Counted from the stretch's first letter, positions 1 through 9,574 are shown. The stretch: DNA of 64,000 nt from Kineosporia rhizophila (GCF_021277265.1 NZ_JAJSOH010000007.1:1-64000), one strand, 5' to 3'. Notes: a model not told the origin generated them from the letters alone. Numbers and translations are program-made.

Positions 1-102
1 ATCTTGGCGGGCCGGATCGCGGACGTCGGCGGGCGGCCGGCCGGTGGTTCGTGGGGGTCTTGCGAAGCGTCGGCGTGATCGGCGGCCTCGGGCCGTGATG
101 GG

Positions 103-600
103 ATGACGGTCGTGAACGCGGACGAGATCGAACGGGCGCTGGACGACCTTTTCGACCATGCCCTCGTGTACCACGGGTACACCGACTACATGCGCGACTA
201 CGAGTTGATCGTGGCCGTGCAGGGCAGTGCCCATGGCGAAGCGCCGCAAAGCTACCGGCGCTATCTGTTCAGGATCTGCCCGCGCGTCACGGTGACCTCG
301 ACCGTGGGGCAGGACGTCTGGCCCAGATCTCTCGACGAACGTCTGCTTCAGGCCGCGGTCCCCGACGGCGGGGCGTATGCCTGGGGTGTGCGTTGGCAGG
401 TGCTCTACCCGGGCGCGGGTCGGCTCGAGACCAGCCGCGAGACCAGACGATGGTCGTCCCGGCTGGGGGTCCCGTTCTACGAAGTAACGCTCGAGGGCAA
501 CTGCCACGAGTTGCAACTGCTGTTCTCCGACCTGACGGTCGCTGATCTTGAGGCGGGGTACACGCCGTTCGTGGTGCCCGCCGGAGGTGTACGAGCATGA
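103..600 (+). CDS. YxiG-like domain protein, function unknown
   Basis: 165-residue soluble protein. The opening pattern (DEIERALDDLFDHALVYHGYT, then an MRDYE motif) and the closing FSDL...EAGYTPF motif match the YxiG-like family that I know from Streptomyces and Bacillus, whose biochemical role is not established. There is no signal peptide or membrane segment. The stop codon overlaps the start of the following YchJ-like gene (ATGA), so the two are translationally coupled. A GTG two codons downstream is a possible alternative start. Confidence 0.75.
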   Translation: MTVVNADEIERALDDLFDHALVYHGYTDYMRDYELIVAVQGSAHGEAPQSYRRYLFRICPRVTVTSTVGQDVWPRSLDERLLQAAVPDGGAYAWGVRWQVLYPGAGRLETSRETRRWSSRLGVPFYEVTLEGNCHELQLLFSDLTVADLEAGYTPFVVPAGGVRA

Positions 601-974
601 ATGTCGATCGCTGCCCCTGTGGTTGGGGAGACCCGTACGCCCAGTGTTGCGGCCGGTACCACGCCGGTGAGGCCGCGCCTACAGCCGAAGCGCTGATGAG
701 AAGCCGGTACTCGGCCTTCGTGCTGGGCGACGAGGACTACCTGCTGCGCACCTGGGCGCCGGAGAGCCGCCCGGACGACCTGGATCTCGACGAGGACATC
801 GACTGGCAGCGGCTGGTGGTGCTGGAGCGTACCGGGGGCGGGCCGTTCGACGACGAGGGCACCGTGGAGTTCCAGGCCTGGTACCGCTACGACGGCCGGC
901 GCGAAGCCCAGCACGAGGACTCACTTTTCCGTCGTGAACAGGGCCGATGGGTTTATGTCGGACCCCGCGGCTAG
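597..974 (+). CDS. YchJ-family (UPF0225) protein with SEC-C zinc motif
   Basis: 125 residues. The N-terminus has the SEC-C type cysteine cluster CPCGWGDPYAQCCGRYH (residues 6-22), which in SecA and YchJ proteins binds zinc. It is followed by the family motif EALMRSRYSAFVLGDEDYLLRTW and the NTF2-like YchJ middle domain. Length is normal for the short actinobacterial form. It starts inside the stop codon of the YxiG-like gene. No enzymatic role is known for the family. Confidence 0.88.
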   Translation: MNVDRCPCGWGDPYAQCCGRYHAGEAAPTAEALMRSRYSAFVLGDEDYLLRTWAPESRPDDLDLDEDIDWQRLVVLERTGGGPFDDEGTVEFQAWYRYDGRREAQHEDSLFRREQGRWVYVGPRG

Positions 975-1007
975 GTTGGCCGGACAGCCGACCAGAGGAG
1001 TTGTGCC

Positions 1008-1739
<732 letters not shown>

Positions 1740-1748
1740 CCAGGAGTC

Positions 1749-2318
1749 TCAGGCCGGGTGTTTCGCCAGCCATTCGTCCCGGGACACGGCGTACTCCACC
1801 TCGCCGTGTTCGTAGCCGGCAATGGGTTCGTCCCAGGTCTCGTGAAAGGTGCGCAGGTAGCGTAGGCCGATCTTGGACATCGTGGCCCGGGAGGCCTCGT
1901 TCACGGCCATGGTCTGGGCGATCACCCGCTGCAGACCGAGGCCGGTGAAGGCCTGGTGCAGCAGGGCGATGGAACCCTCGCTGGCCAGGCCCTGGCGCCA
2001 GAAACGGGGCAGCAGGCGGTAACCCACCTCGGCCTCGTCCGGGCGGGCAACGCCGTCGTCGAGTACCGGCAGCAGCACCCACCAGCCCACGAAGGCGCCG
2101 TCCAGGAAGCCCGTCCAGTAGCCGAGGCCCGGGTGGTCCTGGGCTACTACGAGCCGCCGGTGGTGCGCCTCGACTATGTCGGCGCGCGGACGCGGACGGC
2201 CGTTGAAGAGGTAGCGCATGACCTGGGGATCGGTGTCCAGCTCGATCTCGTGGTCGAGGTGCTCGGGGGCCAGGGGAGTCAGGAGGAGGCGTGCGGTGCT
2301 GAGGGGCGCCTGCGGCAT
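1749..2318 (-). CDS. GNAT N-acetyltransferase, RimJ/RimL type
   Basis: 189 residues. N-terminal TARLLLTPLAPEHLD and central GYRLLPRFWRQGLASEGS are the hallmarks of the RimJ/RimL branch of GNAT acetyltransferases; the R-x-x-G-x-A loop binds the acetyl-CoA pyrophosphate. The C-terminal NEASRATMSKIGLR is the usual last motif. The substrate (a protein N-terminus or a small amine) cannot be told. It is transcribed convergently with the methyltransferase, 9 bases away. Confidence 0.87.
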   Translation of the reverse strand: MPQAPLSTARLLLTPLAPEHLDHEIELDTDPQVMRYLFNGRPRPRADIVEAHHRRLVVAQDHPGLGYWTGFLDGAFVGWWVLLPVLDDGVARPDEAEVGYRLLPRFWRQGLASEGSIALLHQAFTGLGLQRVIAQTMAVNEASRATMSKIGLRYLRTFHETWDEPIAGYEHGEVEYAVSRDEWLAKHPA

Positions 2319-2513
2319 GAGGCCAGTCTGCCTCAGCGACGAGCGGCCCGAGTCAGGTGCGTTGCGGGGTTCCAGGTGAGCAGTGGCAGCAAGGGGGGAT
2401 GGTCATGGAACTGACTGGGCGTTCGTCTCCACCGACGTCCCGGCACGTGGGCGCCTTGCCGCCCGCAAACGTCCACAATTCGGGCTTTACGGCCTTACTT
2501 GAGGGTTTCGGGC

Positions 2514-2519
2514 TACATT
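2514..2519 (+). promoter_or_regulatory. -10 hexamer TACATT, leaderless start
   Basis: TACATT ends 6 bases before the ATG at 2526 and no Shine-Dalgarno sequence precedes that ATG. This places transcription start at or next to the start codon. Confidence 0.5.
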
Positions 2520-2525
2520 CGGCTG

Positions 2526-3362
2526 ATGCTCAACGACGGGGAACGGGTGCGGCAGCTCGACCGGGCGTATCGCGAACTGGCCATGTCCACGTTCGTGTTC
2601 GAGACGCGTCTCACCCACCGGCTGAGCTATTTCCGCACGTTCGCCTCCCCGCGGATCGCCGGGCTGCTCACCCACACCGGGCAGATGCAGGCCGAACCGC
2701 GGCGGCGGGCGTACGACACCGGGCTCATGATGTACGCGCTGATCGAGGCCGGCCTGGAGTCACCGACGGGCCGGCACGCCGTTGCCCGGCTGAACGAGAT
2801 GCACCGGCGCTGGCGCATCACCAACGACGACTACCTCTGGGTGCTGGGCACCTTCGCGGTGATGAGCGTGCGCACGATCGAGCGGATCGGCTGGCGGGCG
2901 ATCACCGAGGCCGAGAAGCAGACCGTCATCGACTGGCACGTCGAGCTCGGCACCCGGATGGGCATCACCGACATCCCCACCGACCACGCCACCTTCGATG
3001 CCTGGTTCACGGCCTACGAGGCCCGCATGCTGCGCCGCACCGACGCAGGCGAGGAACTGCTGCGCCTTGCGCTGGAGGTGGTCGGTTCGCAGATCCCGCG
3101 CCGGATGCGGCGGCCCGTGCTGGCGCTCGCCCCGGTGCTGATCGAAGAGCCGGCCCGGACGGCCCTGGGTCTCGCGCGCCCGAGTCTGCGGGCCCGGGCC
3201 GTGGTTGCGGTGGCGGTCAAGGTACGCGCGGTGCGGCGGCGTCGCCTCGGCCCGCCGGCACCGTTCTTCCGCATGGGCGAGGCCAACACCGAATATCCGG
3301 ACGGCTGGACGCTGGACGACCTGGGGCCGCGCCGGGTGGGAGCCCGGGCTCAGCGTCGCTAG
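2526..3362 (+). CDS. oxygenase MpaB family protein (DUF2236)
   Basis: 278 residues from the ATG; an upstream TTG at 2499 is in frame but less likely, because a -10 hexamer lies between the two. The sequence fits the heme-dependent latex-clearing/MpaB oxygenase family: a helical body with the TYA/LMMYAL helix, a histidine at HAVARLNEMHRRW and an ER-bound-oxygenase-like core through DYLWVLGTFAVMS. The family binds b-type heme; the substrate here is unknown. The stop overlaps that of the convergent merR-type gene by four bases (CTAG). Confidence 0.75.
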   Translation: MLNDGERVRQLDRAYRELAMSTFVFETRLTHRLSYFRTFASPRIAGLLTHTGQMQAEPRRRAYDTGLMMYALIEAGLESPTGRHAVARLNEMHRRWRITNDDYLWVLGTFAVMSVRTIERIGWRAITEAEKQTVIDWHVELGTRMGITDIPTDHATFDAWFTAYEARMLRRTDAGEELLRLALEVVGSQIPRRMRRPVLALAPVLIEEPARTALGLARPSLRARAVVAVAVKVRAVRRRRLGPPAPFFRMGEANTEYPDGWTLDDLGPRRVGARAQRR

Positions 3363-3814
3363 GGCCCGTTCACCGGGAAGTGCCGGGCCAGCACCTCGTC
3401 GGCGAGCCGGTCGGCCGCCGGGTCCTCGCAGTCCAACCCGGCGTCGATGATCAGGCGGTAGCTCTCCAGCTTGGCCTGGATCATCGCCCGGTCCTCCTGC
3501 AGCTGGGCCAGCTGGGCGTCGATCGTGCTCGCCTGCCGCTCCAGCAGCCCGATCCGGTGTTCCTGGCGCTCCACCGTGTCCGGGCCGGCCTGCACGAACT
3601 CGCGCACCTCGGCCACCGGCATGCCGGTGCGGCGCAGCGCCTGCACGGTGCGCACCCAGCGCAGGAGGCCGGGGGAGTAGCGGCGCCTTCCGTCCGGGCC
3701 GCGCTCCACGTCGGGGATCAGGCCCTCCTTCTCGTACCAGCGCAGCGAGTCGATGCTGATGCCGGTGCGTTCGGAGACCTCACGGATGCCGATGGCGACG
3801 GTTTCTGCGGTCAC
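3359..3814 (-). CDS. MerR-family transcriptional regulator
   Basis: 151 residues from a GTG start. The N-terminal winged helix GIREVSERTGISIDSLRWYEKEGLI is diagnostic of MerR proteins, and the long coiled-coil helix (about residues 78-125) is the dimer arm. The effector region has a single cysteine (GLDCEDP), so heavy-metal binding of the classic kind is unlikely; such regulators beside dehydrogenases usually sense aldehydes or electrophiles. It lies 25 bases downstream of the alcohol dehydrogenase on the same strand. The palindrome at 4883-4898 is its probable operator. Confidence 0.88.
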   Translation of the reverse strand: MTAETVAIGIREVSERTGISIDSLRWYEKEGLIPDVERGPDGRRRYSPGLLRWVRTVQALRRTGMPVAEVREFVQAGPDTVERQEHRIGLLERQASTIDAQLAQLQEDRAMIQAKLESYRLIIDAGLDCEDPAADRLADEVLARHFPVNGP

Positions 3815-3820
3815 CCGGCA

Positions 3821-3826
3821 ACGATA
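3821..3826 (-). promoter_or_regulatory. -10 hexamer TATCGT before merR-type gene
   Basis: On the minus strand TATCGT ends 6 bases before the GTG at 3814. It may give a second, leaderless transcript of the regulator alone. Confidence 0.4.
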
Positions 3827-3839
3827 GGCGCAGCGTAGG

Positions 3840-4865
3840 TCAGCGCAGGTCGAGCACGAACCGCCAGCGCACATCGTTCTTGGCCAGCCGGTCCAGGGCC
3901 TCCTGGACCCGCTCCGCCGGCAGCACCTCGACGTCGGCGGTGATCCCGTGCTCGGCGGCGAAGGCCAGCATCTCCCGGGTGTCCCGCACACCGCCCGAGC
4001 CCGAGGCGGTGATCCGGCGACGGCCCCGCAGCAGGGCCATCGAGTCGACCTCGTAGCGGGGCGGGATGCCGAGCATGCACAGCGTTCCGTCGAAATCCAG
4101 GGTCAGCACGTAGGGGCTGATGTCGTGCGGGCCCGAGGCGGTGTCGATGACGACGTCGAAAGCGTTGGCGTGGGCGGCCATCTGGTCGGCCGAGGTGGAC
4201 AGCACGACCTCGTCCGCGCCCAGGGCAAGGGCATCGGCGCGCTTGCTTTCGGATGTGGTGAACACTGCGACCTGGGCACCGAGCGCCTTGGCGAACTTGA
4301 CGGTCAGGTGCCCGAGCCCGCCCAGGCCGACTACGCCGACCCGAGTGCCCTCACCTACGCCGTAGCGCTTCAGCGGTTGCCACACCGTGATGCCCGCGCA
4401 CATCAGCGGCGCCACCCCCGCGGGATCGAGACCCTGGGGGAGTGCATAGACGAAACGGTCACGCACCACCATCTCCCGCGAGTACGCACCGTGGCGGGGA
4501 GTGCCATCGCGCCGGTCCACACCGCCGTAGGTCAGGGTGGGGAACTCCAGGCAGTACGACTCCTCTTCGTCCTGGCAGGCCACGCACTCGCCGCAGGAGT
4601 CGACGATGTTCCCGACGGCCACCGCATCGCCGGGCTGGAAGGTCGTCACCGAGGAGCCGACCGCAGCCACCTCACCCACGAACTCGTGCCCCGGAACGAG
4701 CGGCACATCGGAGGCGTGAGTGATCGCGGTCAGGTCGCTGTGGCAGACCCCGCAGAACGTGATGCGGATACGGACGTCGTCGGGGCGTAGGTCACGGCGC
4801 TCGAAGGTCCACGGCTCGAGTCGGCCGCCGGGCGTCAGAACTGCGTAGCCGGTTGTCGTGGTCAT
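3840..4865 (-). CDS. zinc-dependent alcohol dehydrogenase, CAD/YahK type
   Basis: 341-residue medium-chain dehydrogenase that interconverts aldehydes and alcohols with NADP(H). The catalytic zinc ligands are visible as C41 (GVCHSD), H60-E61 (GHE) and C156. The structural zinc is held by C91, C94, C97 and C105. The nucleotide motif GLGGLG is at residues 180-185. Sequence and spacing fit the cinnamyl-alcohol-dehydrogenase-like group (YahK, AdhC). It is the first gene of a two-gene operon with a MerR regulator and has a MerR-type promoter directly before its ATG. Confidence 0.92.
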   Translation of the reverse strand: MTTTTGYAVLTPGGRLEPWTFERRDLRPDDVRIRITFCGVCHSDLTAITHASDVPLVPGHEFVGEVAAVGSSVTTFQPGDAVAVGNIVDSCGECVACQDEEESYCLEFPTLTYGGVDRRDGTPRHGAYSREMVVRDRFVYALPQGLDPAGVAPLMCAGITVWQPLKRYGVGEGTRVGVVGLGGLGHLTVKFAKALGAQVAVFTTSESKRADALALGADEVVLSTSADQMAAHANAFDVVIDTASGPHDISPYVLTLDFDGTLCMLGIPPRYEVDSMALLRGRRRITASGSGGVRDTREMLAFAAEHGITADVEVLPAERVQEALDRLAKNDVRWRFVLDLR

Positions 4866-4872
4866 GCCGGGA

Positions 4873-4903
4873 ACCCTAGGAACTGGAGTGCACTCCAGCG
4901 CAA
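4873..4903 (-). promoter_or_regulatory. MerR-type promoter with 19-bp spacer and operator palindrome
   Basis: Reading the minus strand, a -35 TTGCGC (4898-4903) and a -10 TAGGGT (4873-4878) are exactly 19 bases apart. The spacer holds most of the 16-base perfect palindrome CTGGAGTGCACTCCAG (4883-4898). An overlong 19-bp spacer with a central palindrome is the known architecture of MerR-controlled promoters. The -10 ends 7 bases before the ATG, so the transcript is probably leaderless. Confidence 0.8.
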
Positions 4904-4981
4904 CTCCGGTGAGCCGCGCCCGTCTCGACGCCGGACACCGGGATAGTGGCCGTCAGTTACCTGACGACCACTGGAGCCGCT

Positions 4982-5992
4982 GTGAGAATCCCGCGCATCG
5001 CGGCCTTTTGCCTCATTCTGGTGCTGGCCGGGTGTGGCACCTCGTCGGCCCCGCCGGTAGCCGAACCCTCCCCATCGGTCCCGTCAGCAGCCCCGCCGAC
5101 TACGCCAATGACATGGATGATCCAGGTCGTAGAGCAACTTCCACGGGGGTGGCGCTGGGAGACCTCGGGGCGGGTGCAGTTGGCTGTTCCGCGCCAGTGG
5201 GGCTACGGCACCACGAACCGGCAGTGGTGCTCCCGGCCGAAGAACGAGCAGCCCTTCGTGGGTCGGCCCGGGGCCCTGACCATGCTGGGCTGTGCCGAGT
5301 TCAACGAACAGGGCCAGATCGGCGACACCGCGCTCGGTTCCGGCGGGCAGTTCGTCTGGTTCCACGTACACGAGGACGGCGAGACCCGGGCGGCGTCCGA
5401 ACGGGAACAATTGACGTCCTGGGTCACCGAGGGCGACCGGGTCACCTTCGAGCTGGCCGGCCAGAGGATAGCGATCCAGGCGCCGGCACCGCTGCGCGAA
5501 GAGATTCTCGAGACGGTGCGGGTCGTCGAAGTCGACGAGAACGGCTGTCCCGTGGCGGCGCCCTTCCAGAACGACCAGCAATGGCGTCCCCGGGGGGCGG
5601 CGGTGACCGAGATGGGCGAGGTGCGGTCGGTATCGGCCTGTCGCTACGGCGGTGCCCAGCTCGCATCCTCGGTAAAGGTGAGCGGGGCGAAGGCTGCCCG
5701 GGCCATCCAGGCGATCGCGGCGGCTCCCAAGGGCGGCGGCCCCTACACGCCTGCCGCGAACTGCTCCCAGCCGGAGGATCTGGTGGCAATGGAGCAGATC
5801 GTGCTGATGGTCGACGCGGCCGAGTCGGGCATGATCGGGCTGCGTTGGGACGGCTGCCGGCACCGGGGTCTGGACGACGGCACCACGGTGCGACGGTTGA
5901 CCCGCGCGGCGGTGCTTCCGTTCGTGAGTGGGCCCAACCGGATCACCTCGTGGACCGGCGGCTCGCGGATGGCCCGGATCCTCCTGCCCTGA
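4982..5992 (+). CDS. putative lipoprotein, tandem paralogue 1
   Basis: About 336 residues from the GTG chosen here, which starts a proper type II signal peptide (RIPRIAAFCLILVLAGC, lipobox LAGC); a frame-open extension to 4946 would add a hydrophilic leader and is less likely. After the lipid-anchored cysteine comes a proline/serine linker, then a domain with GWRWE, LAVP-x2-WGYG, GGQFVWF, SVSACRY, GGGPYTPAA and GLDDGTTVR motifs. All of these recur in the next gene. Several conserved cysteines suggest extracytoplasmic disulfides. I do not recognise the family. Confidence 0.75.
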   Translation: MRIPRIAAFCLILVLAGCGTSSAPPVAEPSPSVPSAAPPTTPMTWMIQVVEQLPRGWRWETSGRVQLAVPRQWGYGTTNRQWCSRPKNEQPFVGRPGALTMLGCAEFNEQGQIGDTALGSGGQFVWFHVHEDGETRAASEREQLTSWVTEGDRVTFELAGQRIAIQAPAPLREEILETVRVVEVDENGCPVAAPFQNDQQWRPRGAAVTEMGEVRSVSACRYGGAQLASSVKVSGAKAARAIQAIAAAPKGGGPYTPAANCSQPEDLVAMEQIVLMVDAAESGMIGLRWDGCRHRGLDDGTTVRRLTRAAVLPFVSGPNRITSWTGGSRMARILLP

Positions 5993-6077
5993 ACCTTCCC
6001 CTTGGCCGAACTGCCGATCAGGTCGGCTACGGCTCGGGCCGAATCATTGACGAATCCGGGAGCCGGAACGTCGATGG

Positions 6078-7076
6078 GTGCGTCTGAGAAACATGGCCGG
6101 GACAAGACGAACAACAAATGGACGGCTGGCGGCGTCACTTTTGGTGCTGTTCCTGGCCGGATGCTCAACGTCGGCCCACCAGGAGGTGGGCGCACGGGTG
6201 GCCGACGAGCACTCCGCCGTCAGCACGCCAAAGGGTGGCGAGCCCATCGACAGCCCTCCCGAAGGATGGCGTTGGGAGTCCTATCGGGACGTCCGTCTGG
6301 CCGTACCGGCTGACTGGGGCTACGGGGTCACACCGAGCCGGATGTGTCGTGGCAAGACCGAAACAAGGCCCCATGTTGGACGTCCCGTCGTAAACCCCGA
6401 AGGCGGCCGTTGCGAAACCTCAGACGAGAGGTACGGCAGCACTGGTCAGTTCGTCTGGTTCGGCGTGGAAGAGCCGGCCATGGAGGTCGTGCGCCTCGAA
6501 AAGGTGAAAGGTAGAGCTGTCGTTCACCGCGGCCGGGCGGCGATCCAGGTGGGCATGGTCCGCGTCTACGTACGAGCGCCCGAGCCCATCCGTCAGCAGA
6601 TTCTGGACAGCATCGAATTCACCGACATCGACCACAACAGCTGCCCGGCCCAGGCCCCCTACGCCGGTGACCCGGGCTGGCGTCCGGACGGGCCCGACGT
6701 CACGAAGTACCAGGAAATCCGGAGCATCTCAGCCTGTCGGTACGCCGACGCCGAACTGGTCTCGTCCCTGCGGCTCACCGGCGAGCAGGCCACAGACGCA
6801 CTCGCAGCGATCGGCCGGGCCCCCGAAGGCGGCGGGCCGTTCCACCCGGCTGCCTCCTGCGTCCCCGTCGAGGTCGAGGCCGAGGGCATCGAACAGCTCG
6901 TGCTCCAGGTGGACGCGGCCACGTCGGGCACCATCAGCCTGCGCTACGGCGGCTGCAGCAGCACCGGCCTGGACGACGGCGTCACCGTACGCACCCTGAC
7001 CCGGGACTCGGTGACGCCGTTCCTCCAAGGGCCGAACCGGCCCACCCAGGACTACTGGGCGCTCATGACCCTCTGA
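6078..7076 (+). CDS. putative lipoprotein, tandem paralogue 2
   Basis: 332 residues (GTG start; ATG at 6093 is an alternative). The signal peptide ends with lipobox LAGC. The mature part is a clear paralogue of the preceding lipoprotein: GWRWES, LAVPADWGYG, GQFVWF, IRSISACRY, GGGPFHPAASC and GLDDGVTVRTLTR occur in the same order. The pair looks like a tandem duplication with substantial divergence. Its last 25 bases overlap the convergent sulfatase gene. Function unknown. Confidence 0.75.
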   Translation: MRLRNMAGTRRTTNGRLAASLLVLFLAGCSTSAHQEVGARVADEHSAVSTPKGGEPIDSPPEGWRWESYRDVRLAVPADWGYGVTPSRMCRGKTETRPHVGRPVVNPEGGRCETSDERYGSTGQFVWFGVEEPAMEVVRLEKVKGRAVVHRGRAAIQVGMVRVYVRAPEPIRQQILDSIEFTDIDHNSCPAQAPYAGDPGWRPDGPDVTKYQEIRSISACRYADAELVSSLRLTGEQATDALAAIGRAPEGGGPFHPAASCVPVEVEAEGIEQLVLQVDAATSGTISLRYGGCSSTGLDDGVTVRTLTRDSVTPFLQGPNRPTQDYWALMTL

Positions 7077-9406
7077 TACTTCTGCCCGTCGCCGTCCTGA
7101 CCGCTCTGGTCCTCGCCCAGGTCGAACCGTACCGAGTGCACCAACCCAGCCAGCGCATTGTCGAGCCGGGCGTACTCCGTGCTCACCGGCGTCCCTAGAT
7201 CGACACCCACGTTGAGAGTCTCGTCGAAGGAGAAGTAGTACGGGATCGTCGCCTCCACCCGGCCCTTGCCGTCGGTGACCCCGTCGACCGAGAGCTCGAC
7301 CGAACCGCCCAGACCGGCGCCCACCCCGTCGTAGACGAAACCCATCCGGATCTCGTGACGGCCTGTGGTGAGCGGGGTCTCGGTGCGCACCGTGAATCGC
7401 TGCAGCCCGAAGTAGTTGTAGTGGTAGGTCGGGCGGCCCTCGACCAGGTAGAGACTCCAGCCGCCGAAACTGCCGCCCTGGGCAATGATCACGCCGCTGC
7501 TGCCCTCGACCACCTCGATGTCGGCGGTGATCGTGTGCGAGCGGTTCTTGATGTTCGGCGTGGTCTCCTCGGTGAGCCGCCGCATCCCGCCGTGGTAGGT
7601 GATCGTCCGCCGGCCGCCCAGCAGGTCGATCCGCCCGGCCACGGTGGGGTTCTCGCGCTCGGTGACCCGGTCGTCGAGCGGGAACACCTGGTGCTTGGCT
7701 GCTTCCACCAGGAACAGGTCCTGCAGGCGGCGCAGTCTCGCCGGGTCCGAGGCGGCCAGGTCGTTGGACTGGGTCCAGTCGGTGGTGAGGTCGTACAGCT
7801 CCCAGACGTCGTTCTCGAAGCGGCGTTCCGGGTCGGGGATCATCTGCCAGGGGATGCCGTGACGGGTGACCGCCATCCAGCCCTCGTGGTAGATGCCGCG
7901 GTTGCCGCACATCTCGAAGTACTGCGTGGTGCGGCGGTCGGGCGCGCTCTGGTCGTGGAAGGTGTAGCGCATCGAAGTGCCCTCGACCGGCTGCTGGTGC
8001 ACCCCGTTCACCAGCACCGGCGCGGGCACGCCGACGCAGTCGAGGATGGTCGGGAGCACGTCGATGACGTGGTGGAACTGCTGGCGCACGCCACCGCCGC
8101 CGGCGATCCCGCCGGGCCAGTGGATGATCAGGCCGTCGCGGGTGCCGCCGAAGTGCGAGGCGACCTGCTTCGTCCACTGGTAGGGGGTGTTCAGGGCCAT
8201 CGCCCACCCGGCGGGGCCGATCGGGTAGCTGTCGGGGGTGCCGATCAGGTCGATCTGCTCGATCATCTGCTCCGGGTCGTCGGCGATGCCGTGGCCCAGG
8301 CGGTGCTCGTTCAGCGTGCCCTCGACCCCGCCCTCACCGGACGCGCCGTTGTCGCCGAGCAGGTACACGAAGATCGTGTTGTCCAGTTCGCCGAGCTCCC
8401 GCAGGGCCTCGACCAGACGGCCGACCTGGGTGTCGGCGTGCTCGGTGAAACCGGCGAAGGTCTCCATGAACCGGGCGGCCAGGCGACGCTGGACCGGGCT
8501 CAGTTCGTCCCAGTGCGGAAGCCCCTCGGCCCAGGGCGCCATGGCCGCTTCGGGCGGGACCACGCCGAGTTCCTTCTGACGCTCCAGGATGCGCTCGCGT
8601 TCGACGTCCCAACCCGCGTCGAATCGTCCTTCGTACTTCTTCTGCCACGCGGGCGCCACGTGCAGGGGCGCGTGCGAGGCGCCCATGGCCAGGTAGGTGA
8701 AGAACGGACGATTGGGGGTCAGGGCACGCTGGGTGCGGATCCAGTCGATGCTCTGGTCGACCAGGTCCTCGGAGAGGTGGTACCCGTCCTCGGGACGACG
8801 GGTGGGCTCGAACGGCGTGGTGCCCCGGTACAGCTGCGGGTACCAGTGGTTCATCTCGGCGCCCATGAAGCCGTAGAAGGTGTCGAAGCCCTCACCGGTG
8901 GGCCAGCGGTCGAACGGGCCGACCGCGCTGATCTCGCGCGGCGGGGTCTGGTGCCACTTGCCGAACGCGGCCGTGCTGTAGCCGTTGCCCTGCAGGATCT
9001 GCGCGAGGGTGGCGGCGCTGGCCGGGCGGAAGCCGCTGTAGCCGGGGGCCGCGGTGGCCATCTCGGTGGTGCCGCCCATGCCGACCGAGTGGCAGTTGCG
9101 GCCCGTCATCAGCGACTGCCGGGTGGGGGAGCACAGGGCGTTGACGTGAAAGCGGTTGTACCGCAGGCCCTGCTGGGCCAGCAGCTCCGAGGTGGGCATG
9201 CTGATCGGGCCACCGAAGGCGCTGGACGAGCCGAAGCCCAGGTCGTCCAGCACCACGATGACCACGTTCGGCGCCGCCGGGGGTGGGGTGATCGGGCCGA
9301 TCGCCTCGAACGGCTGGTTCTGGTCGTGGATCCCGACCGCCGTGACGACCGTCTGCTTGCGCTCAGGTACCGGTAGTACGTGCCGCCCGGCCTCGAATTC
9401 CGCCAT
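7052..9406 (-). CDS. arylsulfatase-type sulfatase
   Basis: 784 residues from an ATG with an AAGG ribosome site; an in-frame ATG six codons upstream is possible. The metal-binding NVVIVVLDDLGFG and the sulfatase signature CSPTRQSLMTGR are intact, so the cysteine can be converted to formylglycine. FGKWHQ and the second metal site LGDNGAS are also present. The C-terminal ~150 residues form an extra beta-rich domain, typical of the large actinobacterial arylsulfatases. There is no signal peptide, which suggests a cytoplasmic enzyme acting on imported sulfate esters. No formylglycine-generating enzyme gene is in the window. Confidence 0.9.
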   Translation of the reverse strand: MAEFEAGRHVLPVPERKQTVVTAVGIHDQNQPFEAIGPITPPPAAPNVVIVVLDDLGFGSSSAFGGPISMPTSELLAQQGLRYNRFHVNALCSPTRQSLMTGRNCHSVGMGGTTEMATAAPGYSGFRPASAATLAQILQGNGYSTAAFGKWHQTPPREISAVGPFDRWPTGEGFDTFYGFMGAEMNHWYPQLYRGTTPFEPTRRPEDGYHLSEDLVDQSIDWIRTQRALTPNRPFFTYLAMGASHAPLHVAPAWQKKYEGRFDAGWDVERERILERQKELGVVPPEAAMAPWAEGLPHWDELSPVQRRLAARFMETFAGFTEHADTQVGRLVEALRELGELDNTIFVYLLGDNGASGEGGVEGTLNEHRLGHGIADDPEQMIEQIDLIGTPDSYPIGPAGWAMALNTPYQWTKQVASHFGGTRDGLIIHWPGGIAGGGGVRQQFHHVIDVLPTILDCVGVPAPVLVNGVHQQPVEGTSMRYTFHDQSAPDRRTTQYFEMCGNRGIYHEGWMAVTRHGIPWQMIPDPERRFENDVWELYDLTTDWTQSNDLAASDPARLRRLQDLFLVEAAKHQVFPLDDRVTERENPTVAGRIDLLGGRRTITYHGGMRRLTEETTPNIKNRSHTITADIEVVEGSSGVIIAQGGSFGGWSLYLVEGRPTYHYNYFGLQRFTVRTETPLTTGRHEIRMGFVYDGVGAGLGGSVELSVDGVTDGKGRVEATIPYYFSFDETLNVGVDLGTPVSTEYARLDNALAGLVHSVRFDLGEDQSGQDGDGQKYQRVMSAQ

Positions 9407-9574
9407 GGCCCTTCCGTCGTCCACGCGACGGTCACCCGCCGCAGAAAATCCCGACGTCTGAGCAGGCGTGCGGGTCAGGGTTTCTCAGGCTGGCACGGCC
9501 GACCTGGCAGGACAATGTACGCCACACCGGCGAGGCATCGCGGTTTGTGATGGTTGGTAGAGATCACCGCTATG

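Noticed and set aside
1..102. Tail of an upstream gene at the window edge
   Set aside because: No frame shows recognisable sequence and no stop with a plausible C-terminus; I see nothing to annotate.
3815..3991. Upstream extension of the MerR gene
   Set aside because: The added residues overlap the 3' end of the dehydrogenase and are not MerR-like; GTG 3814 begins the HTH domain.
7355..9376. 673-codon open frame antisense to the sulfatase
   Set aside because: Low-complexity Gly/Val/Arg/Asp-rich product with no domain. Such frames are a by-product of high third-position GC on the other strand.
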